A stretch of 64,000 nucleotides of DNA, from contig JANNZY010000147.1 of the NCBI GenBank assembly GCA_031410915.1, positions 1-64,000 of the forward strand, given 5' to 3'. Shown here piece after piece: positions 7,995-16,456 of this stretch. A program made the translations under genes and the position numbers. The DNA comes from WLMZ01 sp031410915 (GTDB taxonomy: Bacteria > Actinomycetota > Acidimicrobiia > Acidimicrobiales > Ilumatobacteraceae). Position 1 is the first letter of the stretch. Every line of letters begins with the position of its first letter. Under the pieces are notes generated by a model, which was given only the letters and a program-made list of their open reading frames with translations, did not search any database and had not been told where the DNA came from.

Positions 7995-9608
7995 GTGACA
8001 GAGCTGTACACCGGTGGACGGGTGTTCACCGCCGATCCCGATCAACCGTGGGCCGAAGCGGTCGTCGTCGACGGCGCGACGATCTCGTTCGTCGGCGCCG
8101 CAGGCGCAGCGGCAGCCGTCGCCGGAGCGAGTGCCGAGGTGATCGACACGACCGGTGGTGTGGTGATCCCCGGCTTCGTCGACGCCCACGCCCACGTGAT
8201 CATGACCGGCGACGCGTTGCTGAAAGCCCAGCTGCGCGATGCCTCGACGCTGGACGAGATCCAGGCGCGCGTGCGCGCCTGGGCCGACGAGCACCCCGAT
8301 GCGCCGCGGGTGCTCGGTATCAGCTGGCAGTTCTCTGCCATCCCGGCAGGCGCGCCGACGCGACAGATGCTGGACGAGGTTTGCCCCGATCGGCCGGTGT
8401 ACCTGGAGGCCAACGACCTGCACTCGTCGTGGGTCAACACCGCTGCGCTCGCCGAGTTGGGTGTCACCGACGAGACTCCGGATCCGATCGGCGGACGCAT
8501 CGTGCGCGACCCGGCGACGGGCGCAGCGACCGGGCACCTGCTCGAAAACGCGAGCGTCAACCTGGTGTGGCCGCTGCTCGCCCGGGTCGACGACGCGACG
8601 CGCGATGGTCACCTCGCGGCAGCGCTGCAGGCCTACAACGAGTCCGGTGTGACCACGGCCGTCGACATGGCGATGGATCCACCGATGCTGCTCTCGATGT
8701 GGCGCGCAGAAGAGGAGGGCGATCTGACGGTGCGCATCATCGGCCACTGGCTGATCCATCGCACCGGTGACGCCGACACCGAACTGGCCCAGGTGTTCGA
8801 GGCGCAGCGCCTGGCCGAGACCACTCGCGGCGAACGGCTGCGCATCGCCGGGATCAAGATCATCGCCGACGGCACCATCGACGGCTGCACAGCTGCGCTG
8901 ATCAACCCCTACGCCGACGGCTCGAACTGCGATCCGATCTGGGACGTGGAGTCATTGACCCGCGTCGTCACAGCTGCCGATGCGGCAGACCTACAGGTCG
9001 CGATCCACGCAATCGGCGACCAGACGGTGCGCAACGCGATCGATGCGATCGCGAGCGCGCAGGCCACCAACGGCACGTCCGGCCGCCGGCATCGCATCGA
9101 GCACCTCGAGTACGTCGATCCCGACGACGTCGGCCGGCTGGCCCCGCTCGGCATCACCGCGTCGATGCAGCCGGTGCACATCGATCCGGCGATCTACGCG
9201 AACTGGGCGTTGATGCTCGGTGACGATCGTGCCGAGCGCGGCTTCGCCTGGCCGGAGTTCGTCGAAGCCGGCACCACGCTCGCGTTCGGTACGGACACGC
9301 CGACCGCCCCGCACCTCCCGCTCCACAACATGTACATCGCCTCGACCCGACGTTCGCCCGGCGAGGCGTCGCTGCCGCCGCACCGACCCGACTTCGCGCT
9401 GCCGCTCGACGAATCGGTGGTGCACGGCACGCGCGACGCAGCATGGGCCAGCTTCGCCGAGCGCCACATCGGCATGCTCCGCGCCGGCCTGGCCGCCGAC
9501 CTGGTTGTGCTCGACATCGACCCGTTCGCAGCAGGTCCCGCAGCGCTGCTGCAAGCCCAGGTGCTGCGCACGGTGCTCGGCGGCAACCCGGTCTTCGTCG
9601 CCCGCTGA
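7995..9608 (+). CDS. Amidohydrolase family 3 protein (YtcJ-like)
   Basis: 537-residue metal-dependent hydrolase of the amidohydrolase superfamily, subgroup 3 (exoenzyme regulatory protein AepA / N-substituted formamide deformylase type). Visible are the first metal-binding His pair in FVDAHAHV (about 62-69), the later HAIGDQTV and RHRIEHLEY His residues, and the Asp ligand in FGTDTPTAPH. There is no signal peptide. The true substrate cannot be inferred. The start is GTG 7995 with a -10 box seven bases upstream; GTG 7986 is in frame but lies inside that box. Confidence 0.88.
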   Translation: MTELYTGGRVFTADPDQPWAEAVVVDGATISFVGAAGAAAAVAGASAEVIDTTGGVVIPGFVDAHAHVIMTGDALLKAQLRDASTLDEIQARVRAWADEHPDAPRVLGISWQFSAIPAGAPTRQMLDEVCPDRPVYLEANDLHSSWVNTAALAELGVTDETPDPIGGRIVRDPATGAATGHLLENASVNLVWPLLARVDDATRDGHLAAALQAYNESGVTTAVDMAMDPPMLLSMWRAEEEGDLTVRIIGHWLIHRTGDADTELAQVFEAQRLAETTRGERLRIAGIKIIADGTIDGCTAALINPYADGSNCDPIWDVESLTRVVTAADAADLQVAIHAIGDQTVRNAIDAIASAQATNGTSGRRHRIEHLEYVDPDDVGRLAPLGITASMQPVHIDPAIYANWALMLGDDRAERGFAWPEFVEAGTTLAFGTDTPTAPHLPLHNMYIASTRRSPGEASLPPHRPDFALPLDESVVHGTRDAAWASFAERHIGMLRAGLAADLVVLDIDPFAAGPAALLQAQVLRTVLGGNPVFVAR

Positions 9609-9643
9609 GGCGGACGGCTGGTAGGTGGGGCGGGATGGGTGTG

Positions 9644-9656
9644 TAGGGTCCGCGGG
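9644..9656 (+). promoter_or_regulatory. Probable leaderless -10 box of the monooxygenase
   Basis: TAGGGT at 9644-9649 lies seven bases before ATG 9657 with no ribosome-binding site between. It has the same architecture as at 7982, 51172 and 53651. Confidence 0.4.
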
Positions 9657-11168
9657 ATGGCTGGTGCGCACTTCGACGTCGTGGTGGTGGGGGCCGGGAT
9701 CTCGGGGATCGGGGCGGGGTACCACCTGCAGACGATGTCGCCGAACCGGTCGTACGTGATCCTGGAGGGGCGCGACGATATCGGCGGGACGTGGGACCTG
9801 TTCCGCTACCCGGGCGTGCGTTCGGACAGCGACATGCACACCTTGGGATACAGCTTCAAGCCGTGGACCGCCGCGAAGTCGATCGCCGACGGACCCTCGA
9901 TCCTGTCGTACCTGCGCGAGACGATGACGCAGTACGGCATCGACCGCCACATCCGCTTCCGCCACCTCGTGTCGAAGGCGGAGTGGTCCAGCGACGAGTC
10001 CCGTTGGACGGTGCACGCCACCGCGAACGGCGAGCCGGTCACGTTCACGTGCAACTTCTTGTTCATGTGCTCGGGCTACTACAGCTACCGCGGCGGGTTC
10101 ACGCCCGAGTTCGCCGGCCGGGATCGATTCCGTGGCGAGGTGCTGCATCCGCAGGCCTGGCCAAAGGACTTCGACGCGACGGGCAAGCGCATTGTCGTCA
10201 TCGGCTCCGGGGCGACGGCGATGACGCTCGTGCCGGCGCTGGCCAAGACGGCCGGTCACGTCACGATGTTGCAGCGCTCGCCGACATATGTGGTGGCCCG
10301 CCCGGACACCGACGCCGTAGCGAACGCGTTGCGCAAATTGCTGCCCGACGCGATCGCCTACAGGGTGACGCGGTGGAAGAACGTCGCCATGCAGCAGTTC
10401 TTCTACGGGCGCACCCGCAAGGAGCCGGCCAAGGTCAAGGCGCAGTTGCTGGCGCTGACCCGCAAGCATCTCGGCCCTGACTACGACGTCGACAAGCACT
10501 TCACGCCGTCGTACAACCCGTGGGACCAACGGCTGTGCCTGGTGCCGAACGCCGATCTGTTCGAGGCCATTCGCAGCGGCAAGGCGTCGGTCGTGACCGA
10601 CGAAATCGATACCTGGACCGAGACCGGCATCACGTTGAAGTCGGGCGAGACGGTCGACGCCGACGTCATCGTCACCGCCACCGGGCTGCAGATGGTGACG
10701 CTCGGCGAGATGGACTTCGACGTCGACGGTGCGCCGGTGGACTTCGCCGAGACGTGGACCTACAAGGGCTTCGCCTACTCCGACGTGCCCAACCTGGCAT
10801 CGTCGTTCGGCTACATCAATGCGTCGTGGACGCTGCGCTCGGACCTGATCTGCGAGTACGTCTGCCGGCTGCTCAACCACATGGAGCAGACCGGTAGCAC
10901 GCAGTGCACGCCTCGCCTGCGACCGTCGGACGCGTCGATGCCCTCCCGGCCGTGGATCACCGATTTCTCCTCTGGCTACATGCAGCGCGTCATGGATCGC
11001 CTGCCCAAGCAGGGCGACCGAGAGCCGTGGATCAACCCGCAAAACTACACGCGTGACAAGAAGATGTTCCGCAAGGGTGTCGTCGAGGACGGCGTCATGC
11101 GCTTCACCCGAGCGCGCGTGCCGGTTGGGGTCACGACATCGGCTGAGCGGTCGCGACCAGGCGTTTGA
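9657..11168 (+). CDS. FAD-dependent Baeyer-Villiger-type monooxygenase
   Basis: 503-residue flavoprotein that should use FAD, NADPH and O2 to insert oxygen into ketones or oxidise sulfur or nitrogen. There are two Rossmann motifs: GAGISGIG near the N-terminus and VVIGSGATAM at about 180. Between them FRGEVLHPQAWP (about 158-169) fits the type I Baeyer-Villiger fingerprint FxGxxxHxxxW exactly. IGGTWDLFRYPGVRSDSD is typical of the family, and overall the protein is close to the EtaA type. The start is ATG 9657. The 3' end overlaps a minus-strand gene remnant, and a hairpin lies 80 bp downstream. Confidence 0.9.
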   Translation: MAGAHFDVVVVGAGISGIGAGYHLQTMSPNRSYVILEGRDDIGGTWDLFRYPGVRSDSDMHTLGYSFKPWTAAKSIADGPSILSYLRETMTQYGIDRHIRFRHLVSKAEWSSDESRWTVHATANGEPVTFTCNFLFMCSGYYSYRGGFTPEFAGRDRFRGEVLHPQAWPKDFDATGKRIVVIGSGATAMTLVPALAKTAGHVTMLQRSPTYVVARPDTDAVANALRKLLPDAIAYRVTRWKNVAMQQFFYGRTRKEPAKVKAQLLALTRKHLGPDYDVDKHFTPSYNPWDQRLCLVPNADLFEAIRSGKASVVTDEIDTWTETGITLKSGETVDADVIVTATGLQMVTLGEMDFDVDGAPVDFAETWTYKGFAYSDVPNLASSFGYINASWTLRSDLICEYVCRLLNHMEQTGSTQCTPRLRPSDASMPSRPWITDFSSGYMQRVMDRLPKQGDREPWINPQNYTRDKKMFRKGVVEDGVMRFTRARVPVGVTTSAERSRPGV

Positions 11169-11503
11169 TCAGCTTGGCCAGGTCACGGCCGTTGCGCACC
11201 GCGACCACTTCGCCGGTTTCCACCACTTCGACGTGGCCGACGACGTCACCGACTGCGGCTTCCTCCGACCGCAGTCGGAGGAGCAGGGACAACGTCGGCG
11301 GGTGCGGCATACAACGGATCGTGCTCGCCCGCCGTCCGACGAACGTCCGTCAGCCTGGGACCGGCCAGCGGAAGTTGCCGAACACAGCGGAAGTTGCCGA
11401 ACACAGCGGCAACATCCAGCACAGTCGACGCCCGACGGGCGCTCACAGCGGAAGTTGCCGAACACAGCGGCAACATCCAGCACAGTCGACGCCCGGCGTG
11501 CGC
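11169..11503. other. Non-coding debris zone with gene remnant and repeats
   Basis: No intact gene. Read on the minus strand, 11131-11275 encodes a plausible C-terminus (VVETGEVVAVRNGRDLAKLI, stop at 11131-11133), and upstream sequence encodes a coding-like stretch in a different frame. This looks like a frameshifted gene end running into the monooxygenase tail. The rest is filled by the 61-bp repeats listed separately. Confidence 0.5.
11249..11278. terminator. Perfect 10-bp hairpin downstream of the monooxygenase
   Basis: CCGACTGCGG at 11249-11258 and CCGCAGTCGG at 11269-11278 are perfect inverted repeats around a 10-base loop, 80 bp after the plus-strand monooxygenase stop. It is probably a terminator without a U-tract. 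It also lies within the minus-strand gene remnant, so it may be fortuitous. Confidence 0.45.
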
Positions 11504-11519
11504 TCACAGCGGAAGTTGT
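11371..11519. repeat. Tandem 61-bp hairpin repeat, array 1
   Basis: Two complete 61-bp units (11390-11450 and 11451-11511) are nearly identical, flanked by partial units at 11371-11389 and 11512-11519. Each full unit contains TTGCCG-AACACAG-CGGCAA, a 6-bp stem with a 7-base loop, followed by CATCCAGC. A related 62-bp array is at 36962-37075. The repeat interrupts a minus-strand ATPase remnant directly after codons for QYEAHNF. I know of no named element with this structure. Confidence 0.75.
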
Positions 11520-11790
11520 GCGCCTCGTACTGGTCGGGGGCCGCGAGCGCAGTGGCCAGGTCGCTGAACCGGGCTGTGGCCATCGTCTGACCGAGATGCG
11601 CGGCGAGCCCGGCTGCGTCGACATCGTGGGCGACGTGCACGCGCACGGCACCGTGTTGCGAAGCGGTCACGGCCTGCATCACCAAACTCGTCTTGCCGTA
11701 CCCGCCGGGTGCCTCGATCACCGTGACGGGGCGCGATGCGATGACGTCGAGCAAGCGCTGACACGCGACCAGCCCTCCGCCGCCATCCAC
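11504..11790 (-). pseudogene. Truncated STAND/LuxR(MalT)-type ATPase fragment
   Basis: From GTG 11790 the minus strand reads as the start of a nucleotide-binding domain: a hydrophobic strand, EAPGGYGKTSLVMQAVT (a Walker A of the MalT/LAL type, GGYGKTS), and a further 50 coding-like residues. After QYEAHNF the frame enters the 61-bp repeat and stops at 11443. Intact family members are 800-1000 residues long, so this is about a tenth of a gene. The coding-like frame also continues upstream of 11790 as far as the carbonic anhydrase stop, so the true N-terminus may be lost too. Confidence 0.6.
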
Positions 11791-11859
11791 ATCACCGAAC
11801 TGTACCGCCCCGATTTCCCACGAATTGAGCCCAACGGCCCATTCGCGATCAAGGAGTCG

Positions 11860-12345
11860 TCAGGGGCGTTCCCAGCGAACGAGGTCCTCCAGCTCGCCGG
11901 TCTCGACGTCGTAGACGACGCCCGCGATGGTGGTGATCGGCGTGAGCGACGGGGCGCTCGACAAGACGTCGATGTCCTCGCGTAGTGCCGCCGCATGGTC
12001 GGCGATCGGCAGGAAGCGGACGTCCGCCCCCGTGAGCCGGCGCAATTCGTCGTCGGTCACGCCGACGAGGCCACACTTGGTGTGCTGCATGACGACGAGC
12101 GTGTCGACGCCGAGCACGTGGCACGACAGCGCCAGACTGCGCAGCACGTCGTCGGTCATCCGCCCACCGGCATTGCGGATGACGTGGGCCTCGCCGAGGT
12201 GCAGGCCGAGCGCGGCGAACACGTCGATTCGCGAGTCCATGCACGTCACGACCGCGAGTCGGCGCCCGGGCTTGGCCTGACGGACGTTCAGGCGGGCCTT
12301 GGCGTAGGCATCGTTCGCCTCGAGGATGCGCTCGATCTGATTCAC
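11860..12345 (-). CDS. Beta-class carbonic anhydrase
   Basis: 161-residue zinc enzyme interconverting CO2 and bicarbonate in the cytoplasm. Zinc ligands and the Asp-Arg dyad are present: C35 and D37 in CMDSR, H88 and C91 in MQHTKCG. This compact form is typical of actinobacterial beta-CAs. The start is GTG 12345, giving the usual helical N-terminus (VNQIERILEANDAY). It begins 10 bp after the stop of the GT39-like membrane protein on the same strand and is therefore probably the last gene of that operon. Confidence 0.92.
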   Translation of the reverse strand: MNQIERILEANDAYAKARLNVRQAKPGRRLAVVTCMDSRIDVFAALGLHLGEAHVIRNAGGRMTDDVLRSLALSCHVLGVDTLVVMQHTKCGLVGVTDDELRRLTGADVRFLPIADHAAALREDIDVLSSAPSLTPITTIAGVVYDVETGELEDLVRWERP

Positions 12346-12355
12346 GGATGACTGT

Positions 12356-14050
12356 CTAGAGGTCCGGTGCCGGGGTCTGCAAACGATCGCCCTGCACGAA
12401 CGTGGATCGGTGTCCGGTCGGCACCCATTCGTACACGAGCACGACACCGTCGTAGTCGCCGACCTCGGCCCACTCCCCGCCCGTGTTGCGCTGCAGTTCG
12501 TTCTCGAGCAGCACTCGGTAGACCGTCGGCGACGTGCTCGGCAGGATGACGATGAAGTCGAACCTGCCGACCGGATCACTGAGGATCTCCTCGAAGTCGC
12601 GGTCCTCCGGCACGATCCACTGCTTCGGGTGGTCGCTCAGAAGCACAGGCACCGCCTGGAGCGAATCCATCGCCGCGCGCTGGCCGGTGGCGAGCAGCCG
12701 ATCGAGGTCGACGGTCACGCGCTCGTAGGGTCGGATGTCGCCCGAGAAGACTCGGTTCGGTCCATCGGCGGGCACCGTCTGCCCCGCCGGCTCGCGCCCG
12801 AACAGTGGGCCGAAGAAGGCGTATTCACCCTCAGCGTAGGCATAGCGGTGGCTGCTCAAGACGAGCCCGCCGGTCACGGATCCGACGGCCAACAACACGA
12901 CACCGGCGACACCGAATGCCGCGGTCCGCCTGTCACCGCGAGCCGCGCGCACGACCCACAGCACGCCGATCGCGGCCACGACCGGGATCGTCACGAAGAA
13001 CCGTGGCACGCCCCAGCTCGACCCACCGACGAGTTGGATCGCGACGACGGACGGGATGCCGGCGATGAACGCGACGATGCCGATCGACGTCCGCCAGCGC
13101 CTGAAGGCGCTCACACATCCCGCGGCGACGGCCAGCAACGCCGGCGCGAGGGCACCGACGATCACCGCCAGGTAGCCGACGACGGAGCCGAAGCTGCGAT
13201 CCGATGGCAGCCACGCGGCATCGACCGGCGTGCCCGTCGTGGTGCGCGAGGCGTTGTACCAGAACAGGCCGTCGTCGAGGATCAGCGAGGACGCGAGCGA
13301 CCACGCCAAGAACACCGCGGCCGCGGGAATGATCGAGAGCAGGACGGCGTGGGCGCGTTGAGCGCGTTCGTTGCCGAGAGCAACGGCCAGCGCGACGACC
13401 GGCATCAGCACCAGACCTTCGTAGCGGCAGGCGACCGTGACACCGAGTGCGAGCCCCAGCAGGGCCAGCGATTGAATCGTGCCCTGATGCCGCCAGCGCA
13501 GGTACGCCCACATCGTCAGCGCGATGCAGAACGCGAACATGCTCTCGCTCATCCCGTTCGCGCCGATGTACATCGTCACCGGCGAGAGCGCATAGATGGC
13601 CGCGACCACCGCCCCGGCACGCGGCACTCGCAGCAGCCGGGCGACCGACGCGAGCACCGGGATCGTCAGCGCTGCGAACAGAGCCGACGTGAGTGGACCG
13701 GCGAGTTCGGGGCGGCCGAGCGGTTGCAGCAACAACACGAACGGGATGCGCGCGATGGTCGGCATCGGCATCCAGTAGAAGCCGACCGCGCCGAGGTGCG
13801 GGTCGCGCGAGAGCACCATCAGCTTGGCGCTCAACGTCCGCGACAACGAGTCGCCGATCGCGTAGTGCCGCTCGTACAGCAGCCACGCGCCGATGATCGT
13901 GTACTGCACGAACGCGACGCCGGCCGCGACCCACGGCCAACGCGGGCGAGCGGGCGTTACAGCAGGCGTCTGCACCGACGCAGCGTCGCCCACGATCGCA
14001 CTCGGACTCGGCGCGGGGGCGACCACCGGTCGGTCAGCGAGCAGAGTCAT
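12356..14050 (-). CDS. GT39/ArnT-like membrane glycosyltransferase
   Basis: 564-residue integral membrane protein with a soluble Pro/Ala-rich N-terminus (1-35), about ten to twelve hydrophobic helices to about residue 400, and an extracytoplasmic C-terminal domain of about 160 residues. The arrangement and the first loop (ERHYAIGDSLSRT, then YWMPMPTIARIPF) fit the PMT/ArnT (GT-C, family 39/83) class, which transfers a sugar from polyprenyl phosphate outside the membrane. The acceptor is unknown. The start overlaps the preceding GT2 gene's 3' end by 17 bp, implying coupled translation. It may work with the GT2 at 15590, which resembles polyprenyl-phosphate sugar synthases. Confidence 0.72.
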   Translation of the reverse strand: MTLLADRPVVAPAPSPSAIVGDAASVQTPAVTPARPRWPWVAAGVAFVQYTIIGAWLLYERHYAIGDSLSRTLSAKLMVLSRDPHLGAVGFYWMPMPTIARIPFVLLLQPLGRPELAGPLTSALFAALTIPVLASVARLLRVPRAGAVVAAIYALSPVTMYIGANGMSESMFAFCIALTMWAYLRWRHQGTIQSLALLGLALGVTVACRYEGLVLMPVVALAVALGNERAQRAHAVLLSIIPAAAVFLAWSLASSLILDDGLFWYNASRTTTGTPVDAAWLPSDRSFGSVVGYLAVIVGALAPALLAVAAGCVSAFRRWRTSIGIVAFIAGIPSVVAIQLVGGSSWGVPRFFVTIPVVAAIGVLWVVRAARGDRRTAAFGVAGVVLLAVGSVTGGLVLSSHRYAYAEGEYAFFGPLFGREPAGQTVPADGPNRVFSGDIRPYERVTVDLDRLLATGQRAAMDSLQAVPVLLSDHPKQWIVPEDRDFEEILSDPVGRFDFIVILPSTSPTVYRVLLENELQRNTGGEWAEVGDYDGVVLVYEWVPTGHRSTFVQGDRLQTPAPDL

Positions 14051-15512
14051 GCTCTACCAGTTCCGGCATCTCGCGGCTCAGGCCGTGCTGTGTCTTCTCC
14101 CAGTAGCTCGGCGTGAAGACGAGTTGGAAGAAGGCCTTGATCGCGGCGAGCGACATCATCGCCCAGTAGAGCGGCAGCAGCACGGCGGCGCGGAACACGC
14201 GACGGAGACCGAGCTCGAAGGCGACGGTCAGGTTGAGGTAGTAGAACGCGAAGTTGCCGACGAGCCAGCCGATGAGGGCCGTGTAGTAGACGGGCGGGGG
14301 CATGATGTCGACGATGAACTGCGGCTCGAGCACGAACCAGAGCAACAGCAGGAACCACGAGATCGGGTTGAGGATCGCGAGGATCGGGGTGCCACCGACG
14401 AAGAGGTTGAAGCGGATGAAGCCGCCGACGCCGACGTCGCGGAGCAGGCGTAGTGGTTGGCGCATGTGCACCAGCCACGTCTGCATGTAGCCCTTGTACC
14501 AACGCGAGCGTTGCTTGACCCAATTGACGAAGTCGGTGTTGGCCTCCTCGTAGGTGACCGAGTCCAGGACGGCGACGCGATAGCCGCAGCGGCGCAGGCG
14601 GATGCCGAGGTCGGCGTCCTCGGTCACGTTGAACGGATCCCACGCGCCCATCCCGACGAGCAGGTCGCGACGAATGTGGTTGGAGGTTCCACCCAACGGG
14701 ATCGGCGCGTTCACCTTCGCGAGCGACGGCAGGAACTGTGTGAACCACATCCGGTACTCGGTCGCGAACCAGCGCGTGATGATGTTCTCGTCGGCGTTGA
14801 AGTACGCGAGTTCGGCCTGCACACAACCGAGGTCGGGCCCGGCGACGGCGAACGTGGCGGCCGCCTTGCGCAGCTGCATCGGATCGGGCCGGTCTTCCGC
14901 GTCGTAGATCGTGACGATGTCGCCGTGCGAATCGAGCAGCGCGTAGTTGAGCGCCTTTGGCTTCGTGCGCGGTTCTCGCGGGGGAATGCGCACTATCTCG
15001 AAGTGGGCCGGCAGGCCCTGCGCCTCGGCCGCCGCGATCGTCTCGTCATCGTCCGCTTCCAGCAGCAGCTTGATCTCCAACTTGTCGACCGGGTAGTCCA
15101 GCGCGGCGAGGTTGCCGAGTAACTGCCCCATCACCTCGGGCTCTTTGTAGGCCGGCACGAGGACGGTGTACGTCGGCAGATCGTCGTCGTTCTGGGCTCG
15201 GAGGTACTCGTCGCTGAACGCATAACGCTGCGCGCCATCGCTGCGGATCATCAAGTCGATGCGCATCAGCAGGACACCCGTGTAGACCACCGTCCCGATT
15301 GCCATCAACACGATGCCGGTCGTGATCGGCGCGATCGCGAAGGCCGCGATCAAACCACCGACGAGCAAGATCAGACCAATCAGTTGTCGCCGGGTCAGTT
15401 GCCGACGGGCCGACATCGTTGGGTGGTTCGACGACAATCCGTCGACACTCCAATCGAGCGCGAACTGACTCCGTGCCGCCTCCGCGCCGTCGATTTCCAT
15501 AGGTGACGTCAT
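14034..15512 (-). CDS. Membrane GT2 glycosyltransferase, cellulose-synthase-like
   Basis: 492-residue processive-type GT2. Two membrane helices (about 45-85) precede the catalytic domain with VLVPAYKEPEV, the metal-binding YDAEDRPDP, EDADLGIRLRRCG and QRSRWYKGYMQTW (QxxRW). Three or four helices follow at the C-terminus. This layout matches enzymes that polymerise and extrude a polysaccharide, or that hand sugar to a lipid carrier. The first ATG (15512) is used; M5 is an alternative. It overlaps the following membrane glycosyltransferase by 17 bp. The 77-bp upstream gap carries the GTTCA repeats described separately. Confidence 0.88.
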   Translation of the reverse strand: MTSPMEIDGAEAARSQFALDWSVDGLSSNHPTMSARRQLTRRQLIGLILLVGGLIAAFAIAPITTGIVLMAIGTVVYTGVLLMRIDLMIRSDGAQRYAFSDEYLRAQNDDDLPTYTVLVPAYKEPEVMGQLLGNLAALDYPVDKLEIKLLLEADDDETIAAAEAQGLPAHFEIVRIPPREPRTKPKALNYALLDSHGDIVTIYDAEDRPDPMQLRKAAATFAVAGPDLGCVQAELAYFNADENIITRWFATEYRMWFTQFLPSLAKVNAPIPLGGTSNHIRRDLLVGMGAWDPFNVTEDADLGIRLRRCGYRVAVLDSVTYEEANTDFVNWVKQRSRWYKGYMQTWLVHMRQPLRLLRDVGVGGFIRFNLFVGGTPILAILNPISWFLLLLWFVLEPQFIVDIMPPPVYYTALIGWLVGNFAFYYLNLTVAFELGLRRVFRAAVLLPLYWAMMSLAAIKAFFQLVFTPSYWEKTQHGLSREMPELVEHDSAR

Positions 15513-15530
15513 CCTGCCAGCGGCGCGAAG

Positions 15531-15575
15531 CCGCGTGAACGGCGACCGATCAATGATCAGCCGCGGTTCACGCGG
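15531..15575. promoter_or_regulatory. Nested inverted repeats upstream of the GT2 gene
   Basis: CCGCGTGAAC (15531-15540) pairs perfectly with GTTCACGCGG (15566-15575), and the 25-base interval contains the smaller palindrome GATCAATGATC. It lies between the end of one GT2 gene and the start of the next, so it may be a terminator or attenuator, or an operator. Its right arm is also the first unit of the GTTCA array. Confidence 0.45.
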
Positions 15576-15603
15576 GGTTCACTCTCGATTCAGGCGGCGT
15601 TCA
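15566..15603. promoter_or_regulatory. Four GTTCA-type half-sites in exact 11-bp phase
   Basis: GTTCA at 15566, GTTCA at 15577, ATTCA at 15588 and GTTCA at 15599 are each exactly 11 bp apart. Such direct repeats are how OmpR/PhoB-family regulators bind, and GTTCAC units of 11 bp are the core of actinobacterial PHO boxes (established). The array reads on the plus strand and overlaps the last codons of the GT2 at 15590. It would control the downstream minus-strand GT2/GT39 operon (inference). Confidence 0.5.
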
Positions 15604-16456
15604 GCAACTCGGCGATCCGGTGGCCGCGGCGAGCCCGGAACTTGACGACTTCGGTGACGACGTCGTAGGCGTAACGCACGCCGTTCACGTTGCACTTCTC
15701 GTCGCCGTAGAAGGTCGGGATCGGAATCTCGGTGATCGTGCGACCGTGCTTGGCCAGGCTGAGGATGATCTCGGTGTCGAAGTCGAACTTGTCCGACATC
15801 GTGTTCAGCTGCCACATGTTCAGCCGGCGCAGGTCGTAGGCGCGGTAGCCGCTGTGCCACTCGGACAGCTGCAGGCCGGCGCACCGGTTCTGGATGGTGG
15901 TGAGGATGCGGTTGCCGACCCACTTGTAGGTCGGCATGCCCCCGCGGCGGGCGCCGCCGGGGGTGAGCATCCGCGAGCCGAACACCGCATCCGTCTCGCC
16001 ACGCAACAGCGGCTCGATCATCGAGCCGACCAGCTCCGGCGCGTACTGGCCGTCGCCATGCACCATCACGGCGATGTGGCGGCCGTGCTCGAGTGCCCAG
16101 CGGTAACAGAACTTCTGGTTTCCGCCGTAGCCCAGGTTGGTCGCTTGGTGCACGACGGTGAGATTGATGAGCGGGTGGGCAGCGGCCCAGCGCCGGGCGA
16201 CCTCGACGGTGGCGTCCGAGGACGCGTCATCGCTGACGAGGATTGCGCCGACGTTCTCAGCGAGCGTGCGGGGGATGCGATCGAGCACATTGGCGATCGT
16301 GTGCTCGGCGTTGTAGGCCACGATCACGACGGCCACCGCAGCGAGGTCCTGATGGGTGCGCACGGAGAACACCGGTGCGATCGGCGCGATCGAGACTGGG
16401 GTGGGGATTGCGGTCAAGGGGTTGGACTTCGAGACGTTCGACGGGAGCGTCATCAT
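15590..16456 (-). CDS. GT2 family glycosyltransferase, polyprenyl-phosphate sugar synthase-like
   Basis: 288-residue soluble GT2 domain resembling dolichol-phosphate mannose synthases. Visible are VVIVAYNAEHTI, the nucleotide-binding VSDDASSDAT, the metal-binding region VMVHGDGQY and the acceptor-side GSRMLTPGG. No C-terminal membrane helices are visible, so it is of the short soluble kind. The likely role is loading sugar from a nucleotide donor onto polyprenyl phosphate for the membrane transferases downstream (inference). Two adjacent ATGs (16456 and 16453) follow AAAGGA; a longer in-frame extension to 16600 has no support and runs into a terminator. Confidence 0.85.
   Translation of the reverse strand: MMTLPSNVSKSNPLTAIPTPVSIAPIAPVFSVRTHQDLAAVAVVIVAYNAEHTIANVLDRIPRTLAENVGAILVSDDASSDATVEVARRWAAAHPLINLTVVHQATNLGYGGNQKFCYRWALEHGRHIAVMVHGDGQYAPELVGSMIEPLLRGETDAVFGSRMLTPGGARRGGMPTYKWVGNRILTTIQNRCAGLQLSEWHSGYRAYDLRRLNMWQLNTMSDKFDFDTEIILSLAKHGRTITEIPIPTFYGDEKCNVNGVRYAYDVVTEVVKFRARRGHRIAELLNAA

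Noticed and set aside
8991..11042. 683-codon open frame on the minus strand
   Set aside because: It is antisense to the amidohydrolase and the monooxygenase, is full of Arg/His/Val as expected for the mirror of GC3-biased codons, and has no recognisable domain.
11131..11275. Intact small gene on the minus strand ending VATAQPMS
   Set aside because: The C-terminal frame is coding-like but has no start and shifts frame at the hairpin at 11249-11278; better read as a remnant.
11371..11519. CRISPR array
   Set aside because: The 61-bp units are contiguous and nearly identical along their whole length, with no unique spacers and no cas genes.
12410..14116. 568-codon open frame on the plus strand
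   Set aside because: Antisense shadow of the GT39-like membrane protein; the translation is dominated by Arg, Asp and Gln with no hydrophobic core.
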